From an uncultured Bacteroidales bacterium (GTDB taxonomy: Bacteria; Bacteroidota; Bacteroidia; Bacteroidales; Bacteroidaceae), in assembly GCA_902778265.1 (NCBI GenBank), contig CACYXI010000011.1:1-64000 (forward strand): DNA of 64,000 bases, read 5' to 3'. Positions 39,321-47,808 of the stretch are shown piece after piece. The position numbers and the translations under genes are program-made. Under the pieces are notes generated by a model, which saw only the letters and a list, made by a program, of their open reading frames with translations, made no database searches and had not been told where the DNA came from. Position 1 is the first letter of the stretch; every line of letters begins with the position of its first letter.

Positions 39321-39505
39321 TAAAAGTGCCCAAAATACACTCAAAAATTGTGTGCGATAACGTGTAAAATGTGCATTATCCCCCTCATTTGCCGCATCTT
39401 ACACAAAACTCCCACCAAATCCCCCAGTTTTCCCTTAAAAACACCCCAAAATCACCCTAAAATTACGTTTTTTTCTAAAAATACCGAAATTTTAACATTT
39501 TTTTC

Positions 39506-39537
39506 TTGTATTTTACAGATAAAATACTTAAATTTGC
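39506..39537 (+). promoter_or_regulatory. Promoter of the fimbrial operon
   Basis: TTG (39506-39508), a 20-nt spacer and TAAATTTGC (39529-39537) fit the Bacteroidetes consensus. It lies about 60 nt before the ATG at 39596, in AT-rich DNA. Confidence 0.6.
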
Positions 39538-39595
39538 AAAACAATAATAAACAAAAAACAAAAAAAAATAACCCTTAAAAAATACCGAAATATGA

Positions 39596-41128
39596 ATGAT
39601 GCAGATGGTCAGAAGACATAAACGCTCTTTACTACTTACACTTATTCTGGCAATATTTGTAAGTGTATATAGTCAGTCTAATGACTCCACTCGTTTTAGT
39701 AAATACCCATACCTATTTATATTAGACGAGAACCAGGAACCAAGCATCACCGACGAGCAGTTCTACAAGGTAGCCTTGAAAGTCATCTTCCCCGTTGACG
39801 TCTTCTACCTCGATTCCTCGCAAGAGGAAATAAAAGAACTCATCCAGAATCTCATACCACAGATCAACACCGACAGCCTTAAGCCTCACTCCATGATGGT
39901 AAGAGGCTCGTCATCACCAGAAGGTCCATATCGATGGAACCGTACATTGGGCGACGAAAGATCAGCCCACACATTTAATTACATAAATCGACACTTGAAG
40001 TTCCCCGAAGAGCACAGCACCCACGACAGCAGACCGGAGGATTATCAGCAGCTTCTCTATCTCATGAAGGAAGCAAAGGATCCAAGCTACCGCATAGTCA
40101 AGTCGCTCGTTGATAAATACTACCAGGCAGGAATGCTAAGCCAGCTAAAGCAGCATCTCAAGCGAATCGATGGAGGCAAGCTCTGGAACAGGCTCTACAA
40201 GCAGTACTACCCCAAGCTCCGCGTAGCTCGCGTAGTCCTCTTCTTCAAGAAACAGCCCTCTGAGCCGTATATGGCTCAGCCGTCCTTGGCTCAGCCCTCT
40301 CAGCCTGAGCCGTATATGGCACCCCCCCCCGACAGCATCGCCGTCGAGATCCTCCCCGAGCCAGTCGTCATAGAGCCATTCGAGGGATCACTCCCAATCC
40401 TCCACCCAACGGAGATCATCCCGGAGCCAGTCAATCCAGAAGTAAGTTATATCCCGGAACGTCACTACCGCCGACACATCATCGGCATCCGAACGAACCT
40501 CCTCTATGACTTCTTCTACCTCCCTGGTCACTACTGGGCACCAAGCCCCAACATCCAGTTGGAATACTACCCACTCACTGGTCACATCACGGCCAACCTC
40601 GGGTTCACAGGTCCCTACTGGCATCATTGGAGCCGACAGCAGTTCTGGCAAATCAGAGACTACGTTCTCGAAGGTCGCTATTACTACATCGGAGGCGGAC
40701 AGTTCATAGGTCCATACGCATCAGCCTACGTCCACACCAATATCTTTGGCATAGGCCTGAGCAAGACAAAGGGATGGGAAGGTGAAGGCCTCGGCGCTGG
40801 AGCCATATTTGGCTACACAATGCCTATCAGCCGTAACAAGCGCTGGCGTCTCGAGTTCAGCCTCGGAGTAGGCTTCTACCAAGCCAAGCACGACCCATAC
40901 ATCTATGGCAATCCGAAGTCATCAGTAGAAGATGGACTCTACTACTACGACTATCTCGGCAAGAAAGAGAACTTCAAGGAGCGCAACCACGTCTTCACAT
41001 GGATAGGTCCAACAAACCTCGGAGTGCATCTCACCTACGACCTGCTCTACCGTCGCATCCACAAGAAAGGCGTCAGCTTCAATCGCTCGGAGCTGTACCA
41101 AAGAAAGAAAGGAGGCGCCGATGAATAA
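39596..41128 (+). CDS. DUF3575-like outer membrane protein of a fimbrial operon
   Basis: The protein has 510 residues, with a signal peptide (LLLTLILAIFVSVYSQ). Residues 45-200 hold an OmpA-like stretch with the RGSSSPEG-x-x-x-WN motif typical of the periplasmic part of these proteins. A proline-rich linker (about 215-285) is partly made of GCC-N6-GGC 12-mers (EPYMAQPSLAQPS) and contains a C9 run. The C-terminal half, from HIIGIRTNLLYD, has the alternating pattern of a DUF3575-type beta barrel. Proteins of this type are encoded with Mfa/Fim-type fimbrillins in Bacteroidales and are thought to be outer membrane components. It overlaps the next gene by 8 nt, so the two are probably translationally coupled. 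Confidence 0.78.
   Translation: MMQMVRRHKRSLLLTLILAIFVSVYSQSNDSTRFSKYPYLFILDENQEPSITDEQFYKVALKVIFPVDVFYLDSSQEEIKELIQNLIPQINTDSLKPHSMMVRGSSSPEGPYRWNRTLGDERSAHTFNYINRHLKFPEEHSTHDSRPEDYQQLLYLMKEAKDPSYRIVKSLVDKYYQAGMLSQLKQHLKRIDGGKLWNRLYKQYYPKLRVARVVLFFKKQPSEPYMAQPSLAQPSQPEPYMAPPPDSIAVEILPEPVVIEPFEGSLPILHPTEIIPEPVNPEVSYIPERHYRRHIIGIRTNLLYDFFYLPGHYWAPSPNIQLEYYPLTGHITANLGFTGPYWHHWSRQQFWQIRDYVLEGRYYYIGGGQFIGPYASAYVHTNIFGIGLSKTKGWEGEGLGAGAIFGYTMPISRNKRWRLEFSLGVGFYQAKHDPYIYGNPKSSVEDGLYYYDYLGKKENFKERNHVFTWIGPTNLGVHLTYDLLYRRIHKKGVSFNRSELYQRKKGGADE
40322..40330 (+). repeat. C9 homopolymer in the DUF3575-like gene
   Basis: Nine consecutive C residues encode the prolines of YMAPPPDS, directly after a GCC-N6-GGC unit. 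Slippage here would truncate the protein before its barrel domain. Confidence 0.6.
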
Positions 41129-42449
41129 GATACAAAAGCGCCATCCTTGGCGCGCTGCAATAAACAAGCGCCATATTTGGCGCGAAGAAATGAGTAAGCG
41201 CCGTATATGGCGCGCCGCCAGTCGTCCTTGGCGCGCCGCCAGCCGTCCTTGGCGCACCGCCAGCCGTCCTTGGCGCGCCGCCCACTGGGTACCGCTACTC
41301 TTCGCCTTGCAGCTCTCACTCTTCTCCTGCACCATCGAGCCGCCGCTCCACTTCCCCGACGACGGAGCCGACATCGACATGATGCTACCGGAAGTAAACC
41401 TCGACCTCGACGTCCTCTGGGACTACTCACTGGTCATCGACGAAGAGCATCACGAGTACTACGACTCCACCTACAAATGGCGCGATGAATGGTACTATGG
41501 ATGGGACAAACAAGACAACGCGATCTTTGGAACATGGGATATCATCAACCCAGAGGTGTTCAACATCCGACGCTACTACACAGGCGCCGATGCCAACGGC
41601 AGGCACAACTCGCCTAACGAGCACCAGATTGAGGGAAGAAGGCTAAAGGCACGCTACAACTTCGGCTACTACGACATCCTTGCCTGGAACGAGGTGCAGA
41701 CCATCGACGGAGTACAGTCACTCCATTTCGATGAGTCCACCACCTACGAGTACATCACCTGCTACACCAACGCAGGAATGACACCGGCACGTCACTCACC
41801 GAAACACCAGTACGCCTACTACCAGCCAGAGTTCCTGTTCGGCGGATACTACGAAGACCTCTACGTCTCTCGCAACCCTGCCGACTACGACGGCTACGAC
41901 GAGGAGAACAACGTCTATTACAAAAACGCACGTATGCTACTCCTCCCTCGCACCTACATCTACCTCACGCAGATCATCCTCCACAACAACCGAGGGCGCA
42001 TCGCAGGAGTAGAAGGAACCGCCAACCTCTCAGGCATGGCACGCCAGACCAACCTCAACACGGGCTACACCTCTGACGATGAAGTATCGGTAAACTTCTA
42101 CCAACGAATGAAGACCCACATCTCAAAGCAGGGAGAAGACGTCGATATCATCGGCGGCCGCCTCTTCACCTTCGGTCTCTGCAATCTGAATCCGAGTCGT
42201 GCAACACGCGCCTCTGCAACCGACAGCAAGGTAAAGAACTTCCTCGATGTGAACATGTACTTCAACAACGGTCTCGACTCCACCTACGTCTTCGACGTAA
42301 CCTCACAGGTGCAGCGTCGCTACAAAGGCGGCATCCTCACCGTAGAGCTGGATGTTGACACCATCAAGATCCCGTCACGAAAGTCAGGTTCCGGTTTCGA
42401 CGCAGTAGTCAAAGACTACGACACCCTGACCTACGAGATTCCGATGTAA
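41121..42449 (+). CDS. DUF5119-like lipoprotein with a 12-mer-derived N-terminus
   Basis: The protein has 442 residues. The first 54 residues are a long, strongly basic n-region made from six units of the GCC-N6-GGC family (HPWRA, HIWRE, RIWRA, then RPWRA or RPWRT three times). The hydrophobic core and lipobox LFSC follow, with the cysteine at residue 70. The body (DLDVLWDYSLVIDE ... LLLPRTYIYLTQIILHNN ... GLCNLNP) resembles the DUF5119 lipoproteins found next to fimbrillins. A GGAGG at 41111-41115 precedes the ATG, which overlaps the previous stop codon. An internal ATG at codon 24 is possible but would still leave four repeat units. The expected role is in surface fimbria assembly or anchoring; the exact function is unknown. 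Confidence 0.78.
   Translation: MNKIQKRHPWRAAINKRHIWREEMSKRRIWRAASRPWRAASRPWRTASRPWRAAHWVPLLFALQLSLFSCTIEPPLHFPDDGADIDMMLPEVNLDLDVLWDYSLVIDEEHHEYYDSTYKWRDEWYYGWDKQDNAIFGTWDIINPEVFNIRRYYTGADANGRHNSPNEHQIEGRRLKARYNFGYYDILAWNEVQTIDGVQSLHFDESTTYEYITCYTNAGMTPARHSPKHQYAYYQPEFLFGGYYEDLYVSRNPADYDGYDEENNVYYKNARMLLLPRTYIYLTQIILHNNRGRIAGVEGTANLSGMARQTNLNTGYTSDDEVSVNFYQRMKTHISKQGEDVDIIGGRLFTFGLCNLNPSRATRASATDSKVKNFLDVNMYFNNGLDSTYVFDVTSQVQRRYKGGILTVELDVDTIKIPSRKSGSGFDAVVKDYDTLTYEIPM
41142..41283 (+). repeat. GCC-N6-GGC 12-mers inside a coding region
   Basis: Six units are read in frame in the 41121 gene (GCCATCCTTGGC, GCCATATTTGGC, GCCGTATATGGC, then GTC/GCCGTCCTTGGC three times). The last three form a 21-bp tandem repeat encoding SRPWRAA. 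Confidence 0.85.
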
Positions 42450-42451
42450 AG

Positions 42452-42498
42452 GTGGCCTCTCCCCCCGCCCTCCCCCGTAGGGAGGGGGCCGGAAGGCA
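42452..42498. repeat. GC-rich hairpin repeat, copy without the central hairpin
   Basis: The GGCCTCTCCCCCCGCCCT head is joined directly to CCCCCGTAGGGAGGGGGCC just after the stop of the 41121 gene. It is the same family as 2534-2609 and 5667-5742. Confidence 0.8.
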
Positions 42499-42513
42499 CC
42501 AAGCTAAGTTTGG

Positions 42514-42678
42514 AGCCGAGTTCGGCAAGTAGATTCAGGCGAAGCCATATTTGGCAAGCCGTATTTGGCCGCCATATTTGGCAAGCCGTCTTTGGCCGCC
42601 GTCTTTGGCAAGCCGTATTTGGCAAGCCGTCTTTGGCGAGCCGTATTTGGCCGCCATATTTGGCAAGCCGTCTTTGGC
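42514..42678. repeat. GCC-N6-GGC 12-mers, intergenic cluster 2 (eleven units)
   Basis: One GCCGAGTTCGGC unit is followed from 42544 by ten contiguous units, 12 bp each, separated by 1-2 bp. The centres are GTATTT, ATATTT or GTCTTT. The short frames running through them on both strands (AVFGKPYLAS-type peptides) have no start context or independent support and are not called as genes. Confidence 0.88.
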
Positions 42679-43185
42679 GAGCCTACCACTCTCTCACTCT
42701 GTAAGGCTTGCATTTATTTCCCAATTGCACCTACTGTATATGTCAAATCCCCACAGATAGCAATACTATCAAGAAATTCCCCCTTGGGGGGCTAGGGGGT
42801 CTCTAATTGCAACAATAAATATCATAAATATAATTATTAACCACTTAAAACCCAGATCAAAAAAAGGCAAAGAAAGAAAAGTAACTTACACTCATTCCCG
42901 CTGACCACGGTCGGCGACATGACTATCTCTAACACAATGCAGATGAGTCATGAAAGCACTTCCTTTCACTAAAGGGACAAAGGTAACTGTAAGCGACCTC
43001 AATTGCAACAATAAGAATGTCATTAGCCATCGCGCAAGCGAAATAGCCTCAAAGCCCCGTTCATTCCGGTATGTCTGGAATGCTTAGGTTGGCCTTACTC
43101 CTGGCTATCCCGGCTACCTCAGTACCCCCGTCCCCAGTAAAAAGGAAACAACCACATTAATAACAAACCACAAAAACATTCTATT
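42679..43185 (+). promoter_or_regulatory. Long leader region before the fimbrillin gene
   Basis: About 500 bp has no credible gene. It contains a CCCCTTGGGGGG hairpin (about 42781-42792), the word AATTGCAACAATAA twice (about 42806 and 43013), and several GC-rich stretches (CCACGGTCGGCGAC, ATTCCGGTATGTCTGGAAT) that could fold. It may be a structured leader of the fimbrillin mRNA. I do not recognise a known RNA family. Confidence 0.35.
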
Positions 43186-46046
43186 ATGAAAACTTCTAAT
43201 TATCTAATCGCTCTCGCAGCTCTCACATCCTTCACTTTCGTGAGCTGCTCAGATAATGATTTCTTGGGCATGGCAATATCAATATGACTCGTGCTGGTGA
43301 GATTACAGGTCTTGATGCTGCTAATAAGCTCAATCGTCAGTTCATCGTTTGGGGTGACAAGCACACCACAGCAGAGGATAATACTGCTAACTATGACTTG
43401 AGCGTATTCCAGAACTACGTAGTGAAGTATCTGGACAACTCTGCATATACCACTGAGTCTAACACTCATGGTTGGGAGTATGTAGGTTATACTCCTTATG
43501 ATGCTGCTAAAGTATCCCCTGCTCTTACTGGTGGTGATAGTAACATCCAGTCCATCAAATATTGGGACTATGATGCTGCACAGGGCTATACATTCCATGG
43601 TATCTCAGCTCTTCCTTCTGATATAGAGAATAATAATGTTACGGTTACCAAGACTACAGCTGCTGCTACAGGAACTGTTTATGATAAGGGTTGGACTGTG
43701 CATCTCACCAAGGAAGCTTCTCTTGCTGACCTCTATGCAGCTGACCGTAAGCCTGTAACAAAGGTAGATGGAAGCGGTTCCGTTGCGTCAGTTCCTTATC
43801 CTGCTACTGCAGAAGGCAAGTATGGCGGTTATGTAACTCTTAACTTCCGTTCTCTCGTGTCTAAGGTTCGTTTCGCAATGTATGAGACAGTTCCTGGCTA
43901 TAGAATCAATATTGAGAGGTTCTATATCGCAGCTCCTACTTCTAGCGATTATACCACAGCAGGTTCTAATACTAATTTCCAGATTGCTACAAAGAATAAG
44001 TATGCAGCTATTGGAGCATCAGGTGTCGATTTGACAATTAAGTACGAGGAGGCTGAGGATGGTGTAGGTAATCCTAATCCTAATGTTAATCGTGTAATAG
44101 TTGATCCTACAATTGCTGGTGAAGGCGCTTTCAAGTATGCAGTATTTGGTACTAACCTTAATTCTGCCGATCGTATTGGTGAGACTTCTCCAACCGCAAC
44201 ATACGATTATGCAGATAAGGCATATACCTATGTTCTCCCTCAGGAGGTTGGTGATATGACTCTCTATGTTACCTATAAACTCACATCTCTTGATGGTTCT
44301 AAAGAAACTATCGTTGTAAAGGGTGCTACTGCAAAGGTTCCTGCTTCTTACAATATTTGGAAGAATAACTTCGCTTACACATACATCTTTAAGATTTCTG
44401 ATAACACCAATGGTAGTACTGGTACTATTGGAACAGATCCTGCAGGACTCTATCCAATCACATTCGATGCTTGTGTAATGGAAGAGAGCTCAGACTTCCA
44501 GGAGACAATCACTACTGTTGATGAGCCTTCTATTACAACTTATGCTAATGGTAAGATTATTACTGAAAATGATGAGTACATTACATCTAAGGATGTTTAT
44601 GTAACTGTTGCTGATGCTGAAAATTATGCTGTTACTATTACTCAGAACACAGGTGGATCAGGTGGTAACTCTCGTCTCTTCGAGGTTCAGAACCTTGGTA
44701 CTGAGAGTATCACAGAGGAGACCGTTGCAAACTATGAGAATAATTATATGATTCTCAAGGAAGTAACCGCAGCTACAACAGTTGTAACCGAGGTTCCAAT
44801 GTCTGATGGAAACAATAAGTCCATTTCTGCTCTCAAGTTCACTCCAACTGCTAAGGTTTACGCTTATCAGTATAATGATGGCTCTAAAGTTCATTGGAAG
44901 GTGATCAAGATTGCTGATGGTGCAGCTACGACAATAACAGCAACACCAGTGGTGACAAGTTCTCCAATTGTTCTTACAAATGGAACTGCAACTATTACTC
45001 TTAAGGACGATGATAAAGCTATTCTCGGTGCTGCTCCAAAGTTCACCATATATGATGATGTCTTGAAATATAAAGACAATGGTGATGGTACTTATACAGT
45101 ATCTCTTAAGGAAAAGGGCATTAAGGCTGGAACTAATAATGCAGAGACAGGCGTTAAGAACTATGCTGTAGCTTACAATGGTGGAACTTCTGCTAATGTA
45201 GGTGTAAATCTTCCTTACAAGTTTGATGTTGGTGGTTCAGAGATTACTTCTTCTGCAAAGCTTACTCTTAATCAGGGTGAGACAAAGACTGTTAACCTGA
45301 AGGTTGGAAGTGCTGCTATTGAAGAAGGTGTAATAAGTGATGGTACTGGCATTACTGTTACTGAAACTACTGCTGGTGCATACGAAATTGCTGCTGCTTC
45401 TAATGCTGCTGCTGGTGCTCATACAGTTACTATCGCTGGTCAGACATTGTATATAACTGTAACTGCTTATAATTTCGGTGCAGCTAAATACATCTACACA
45501 GTTGATAAGAGTGGTGCATCTGCAGCAATCTCAGAGACAGCTAAGTATATCGACCTCAAGCAGAATAATGGTACTGAAACACCTGCTGACATTGCTGTTG
45601 GTAGCATTACAAAGGCAACAGGTTTGACAATGGATAAGAAGGGTGATGCTGCAGAAGATAAGGGTTTGTACAAGCCAACCTCAACAACAGGTGGTGTTTA
45701 CGACATCTCTTATCAGGGCACTAAGGCTCAGGTAATTATCAACGAGTACAACCTCGCTGTAGCTTCTGGTAGCAGTGCAACCTTCAACCACGAGACTGGC
45801 TCAACCAAGTTGACTCTTACTCTCAATGGTAGTGAGATTATCCCTGTAAGTGATAACTTCAAGATCTACAATGGTGAGACTGATGTAACATCTAAGTTCA
45901 CAATCTCTATCGTAGGTAAGAACATCACAATTGCTCCTAAGAGTGGTCAGATCGCAGCTTCTACTTCTCTCGTAGCTAAGTACACAGTAAACAACGCTGC
46001 TGCATCTCCTACGGTTGTTGCTAAGATCGCTCTCATAGCTGAGTAA
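43186..46046 (+). CDS. Fimbrillin family protein with an apparent one-base frameshift
   Basis: The first frame from 43186 gives a lipoprotein signal peptide (MKTSNYLIALAALTS... lipobox FVSC, Cys21) and stops after about 33 codons. The second frame, open from 43284 for 920 residues, starts at MTRAGE, the fimbrillin R-A maturation site. Adding one A near 43270 would join them as ...FLGNGNINMTRAG. The 920-residue part has WEYVG, IKYWDYDAA and the SKVRFAMYETVPGY motif seen also in the 940 protein, then several Ig-like modules. It is probably the main shaft subunit of the 39596-46046 operon. The codons look more uniform than in neighbouring genes, as in a highly expressed gene. The frameshift could be a sequencing error, a real mutation or a switch; the intact length downstream argues against long decay. 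Confidence 0.75.
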
Positions 46047-46090
46047 ATTGAACTAATCTCTCTCGGTTATTCAATAACTGATAATTAATC

Positions 46091-46122
46091 ACTTCCCCCA
46101 TCACGCAAGTGGTGGGGGAAGT
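46091..46122 (+). terminator. Rho-independent terminator after the fimbrillin gene
   Basis: Arms ACTTCCCCCATCAC and GTGGTGGGGGAAGT (one G-T pair) with a GCAA loop, followed by TTAAAATTAATTTT. Confidence 0.75.
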
Positions 46123-46149
46123 TTAAAATTAATTTTAAAAAGATAATAT

Positions 46150-46821
46150 ATGATTGCCATTAATAATCATTTGACGGGTACTGTTGGTTACTATAGCTTG
46201 TTTCGATTCACATTCAAATTTGATTTTGTTGGCCTTGTTCCTGCATCTAACTTTTATCAGAATTTAGAAAACAACATTGTTGCAAATCAGAAAAAAGCTG
46301 TTGGAAATAACTTTATAGGAAAATCTTTTTTTCCGAATAGTTGCACATTTACAATTACTTCTAATGTGTCTGATGTGCTTGAAGTGACAAAGGATTATAA
46401 TAATAAAAAACTCATTTTTGAGTATGCAGAATTTTCAGATCAACAGGATTTATATCCTGACACAGATCGAATAACTGTTGCATTTGCTGTTATTCTCAAA
46501 TCTTGTCTTGATTTGATAAAACAATATGCATCAAATCAACCAAACCGAAATATTATGGTGGATTTAGAATTTGAGTTCTCTACTAATGCTAATACCTATT
46601 ATTCTTCATCTGGCAATATTTGGGGGATTCAAATTGTACAACGTCCAATAGAGATAAGAGATGGGGCAAAATTCAATGAGGTGCTTGATTCGAAAACTGC
46701 CCCTATTGGTATTTTGGAAAAATTCTTTCAGCATTATGTATATTATACAATAAATCGTTTCCTATCTATTAACATTGATAAAAAAAATGCCCCAATAACT
46801 TGGGATAAAATCTTCAAATAA
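46150..46821 (+). CDS. Hypothetical protein
   Basis: The protein has 223 residues and I do not recognise it. It has no signal peptide, membrane segment or lipobox, so it is probably cytoplasmic. It is rich in Asn, Phe, Ile and Lys, and its DNA is visibly more AT-rich than the genes around it. The fimbrillin terminator lies just before it and the multi-hairpin block just after, so it appears to be its own unit. Readable blocks are FRFTFKFDFVGLVP near the start, an acidic-aromatic stretch in the middle (YAEFSDQQDLYPDTDRITVAF), and a lysine-rich end. It may be an accessory gene acquired with the island that follows. No function is proposed. Confidence 0.55.
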   Translation: MIAINNHLTGTVGYYSLFRFTFKFDFVGLVPASNFYQNLENNIVANQKKAVGNNFIGKSFFPNSCTFTITSNVSDVLEVTKDYNNKKLIFEYAEFSDQQDLYPDTDRITVAFAVILKSCLDLIKQYASNQPNRNIMVDLEFEFSTNANTYYSSSGNIWGIQIVQRPIEIRDGAKFNEVLDSKTAPIGILEKFFQHYVYYTINRFLSINIDKKNAPITWDKIFK

Positions 46822-46839
46822 ATGATTTTTGTATTTATC

Positions 46840-47040
46840 CGATAGCGCCCCGAAGGGGCAAAAGCCCATAGCCCAGGGCATCGCCCTGTGGTATTATGCC
46901 CAATGAGATTCATTCGCCCTGCAAGGGCAAAAGCATTACCTCGTGTATTAGAGCTTTTGCCCCTGTAGGGCGAAATTACCAATATCCAAGTACATAGGGC
47001 GCTGCTCTATGCTAAGTGCTCGTTGGGCTTGCAGCCCACC
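46840..47040. repeat. REP-like multi-hairpin block, copy 2
   Basis: It opens with GATAGCGCCCCGAAGGGGCA as at 3926, followed by CAGGGCATCGCCCTG, CGCCCTGCAAGGGC, a GCCCCTGTAGGGC unit and a GGGCTTGCAGCCC hairpin. The order of the first units matches copy 1. Confidence 0.75.
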
Positions 47041-47060
47041 TGTCGAGTAATTCCCCCTCA

Positions 47061-47529
47061 GAAAAAACTTTTTTGCAATAATCCTACATACCTATACGGC
47101 CACCCGTGCAATTTGTTGACGCACAAAAGCTTGCGGCGATTTCAAATATACGCCAAACCTACACTAATCCTACACTAAACCTACACCAAATCTGAATTTT
47201 TCAAGAAATTCAGATTAATTACTTCCCTATGGTCAGTGGGTTTTCGACAAATCTGATAATTTATAATGGATAATTGATAATTTAGATAGTAATTGAGCGT
47301 TTTAGGTACTAATTACATTATTCACTATTATTCGCAGAAGCTCATCAAGCTAAAGCAAGTCATTATTAATTATTAATTTTCTGCATTAAAATGCAGAAAT
47401 AGTGTAGGATGAGTGTAGGATTAGTGTAGGTTCGCACGATATTTGAAATCCATGTAACGCACTAAGTGCGTGAAAGTTGCAAAGACGTTCGTGTAGGTAT
47501 GTAGGATTATTGCGAAAAAGTTTTTTTTC
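47061..47529. mobile_element. Nested-palindrome element B (GTGTAGG words), MITE-like
   Basis: The left arm (47061-47186) and right arm (47401-47529) are imperfect inverted repeats of about 127 bp. The outer ends are GAAAAAACTTTTTTGC and TGCAATAATCCTACATACC-type sequence. The middle part shares ATTTCAAATAT. The inner ends are runs of CCTACACTAATCC or its inverse (AGTGTAGG three times at 47401-47430). The interior (47187-47400) is AT-rich and holds an AATCTGAATTT/AATTCAGATT hairpin. It also holds a TGGTCAGTGGGTTTTCGACA stretch that matches the interior of the MITE at 4181-4401. There is no coding capacity. Confidence 0.78.
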
Positions 47530-47563
47530 ATACTCATATTTCCAATTAGTACTCCCTCTTCCC

Positions 47564-47596
47564 TTCGCTAATCCTTCGCTCTTCCTTCGCTTTACC
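47564..47596. repeat. 11-bp tandem repeat beside element B
   Basis: Three units of TTCGCT plus five variable bases (AATCC, CTTCC, TTACC). TTCGCT is the complement of the AGCGAA core seen at 27057 and 60741. Confidence 0.8.
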
Positions 47597-47670
47597 TCCG
47601 AACCAAACTCGATGAACCTCCGCTCCAGAAGCGGACATATAGCAGACCTTCATCGAGTTTGGTACGGAGG
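47595..47670. repeat. Long hairpin between element B and the KilA-N gene
   Basis: Arms of 21 bp (CCTCCGAACCAAACTCGATGA at 47595-47615 and its inverse at 47650-47670) pair with one mismatch. The loop holds a smaller CCGCT/AGCGG hairpin. There is no T-run after it on the plus strand. Confidence 0.7.
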
Positions 47671-47749
47671 ATCATAGGAGGTACTTCGATTTCATCATTC
47701 CATTACCACTTCCTCTCTATTCCCCCCTCCCGCAATTTCCCCCCAAACA

Positions 47750-47782
47750 TTTGGCTGTTTCATAGAAATTGTGTATCTTTGC
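47750..47782 (+). promoter_or_regulatory. Promoter repeat, copy 1 (KilA-N)
   Basis: TTTG (47750-47753), a 20-nt spacer and TATCTTTGC (47774-47782). The whole stretch from CCAAACATTTGG to TTTGCA, spacer included, recurs almost unchanged at 48675 and 49512 and in altered form at 50099 and 50720. Confidence 0.85.
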
Positions 47783-47808
47783 ACTTGAAAAATAAAATCC
47801 TTAATGCT

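Noticed and set aside
41047..41430. Minus-strand frames rich in Arg, Gly and Ala opposite the DUF5119-like gene
   Set aside because: They read the palindromic 12-mer units in reverse; a palindromic repeat stays open on both strands.
42544..42678. Possible CRISPR array
   Set aside because: The units are 12 bp with 1-2 bp spacers, and no cas genes are present. The other tandem arrays (11 and 60 bp) also lack CRISPR spacing.
42504..42795. Overlapping short frames through the eleven-unit 12-mer cluster
   Set aside because: All are translations of the repeat in different frames, with no upstream promoter or independent sequence.
47659..47808. Longer start of the KilA-N gene
   Set aside because: The extra 50 codons cross a hairpin and the promoter boxes, and the broken copy aligns from the start at 47809.
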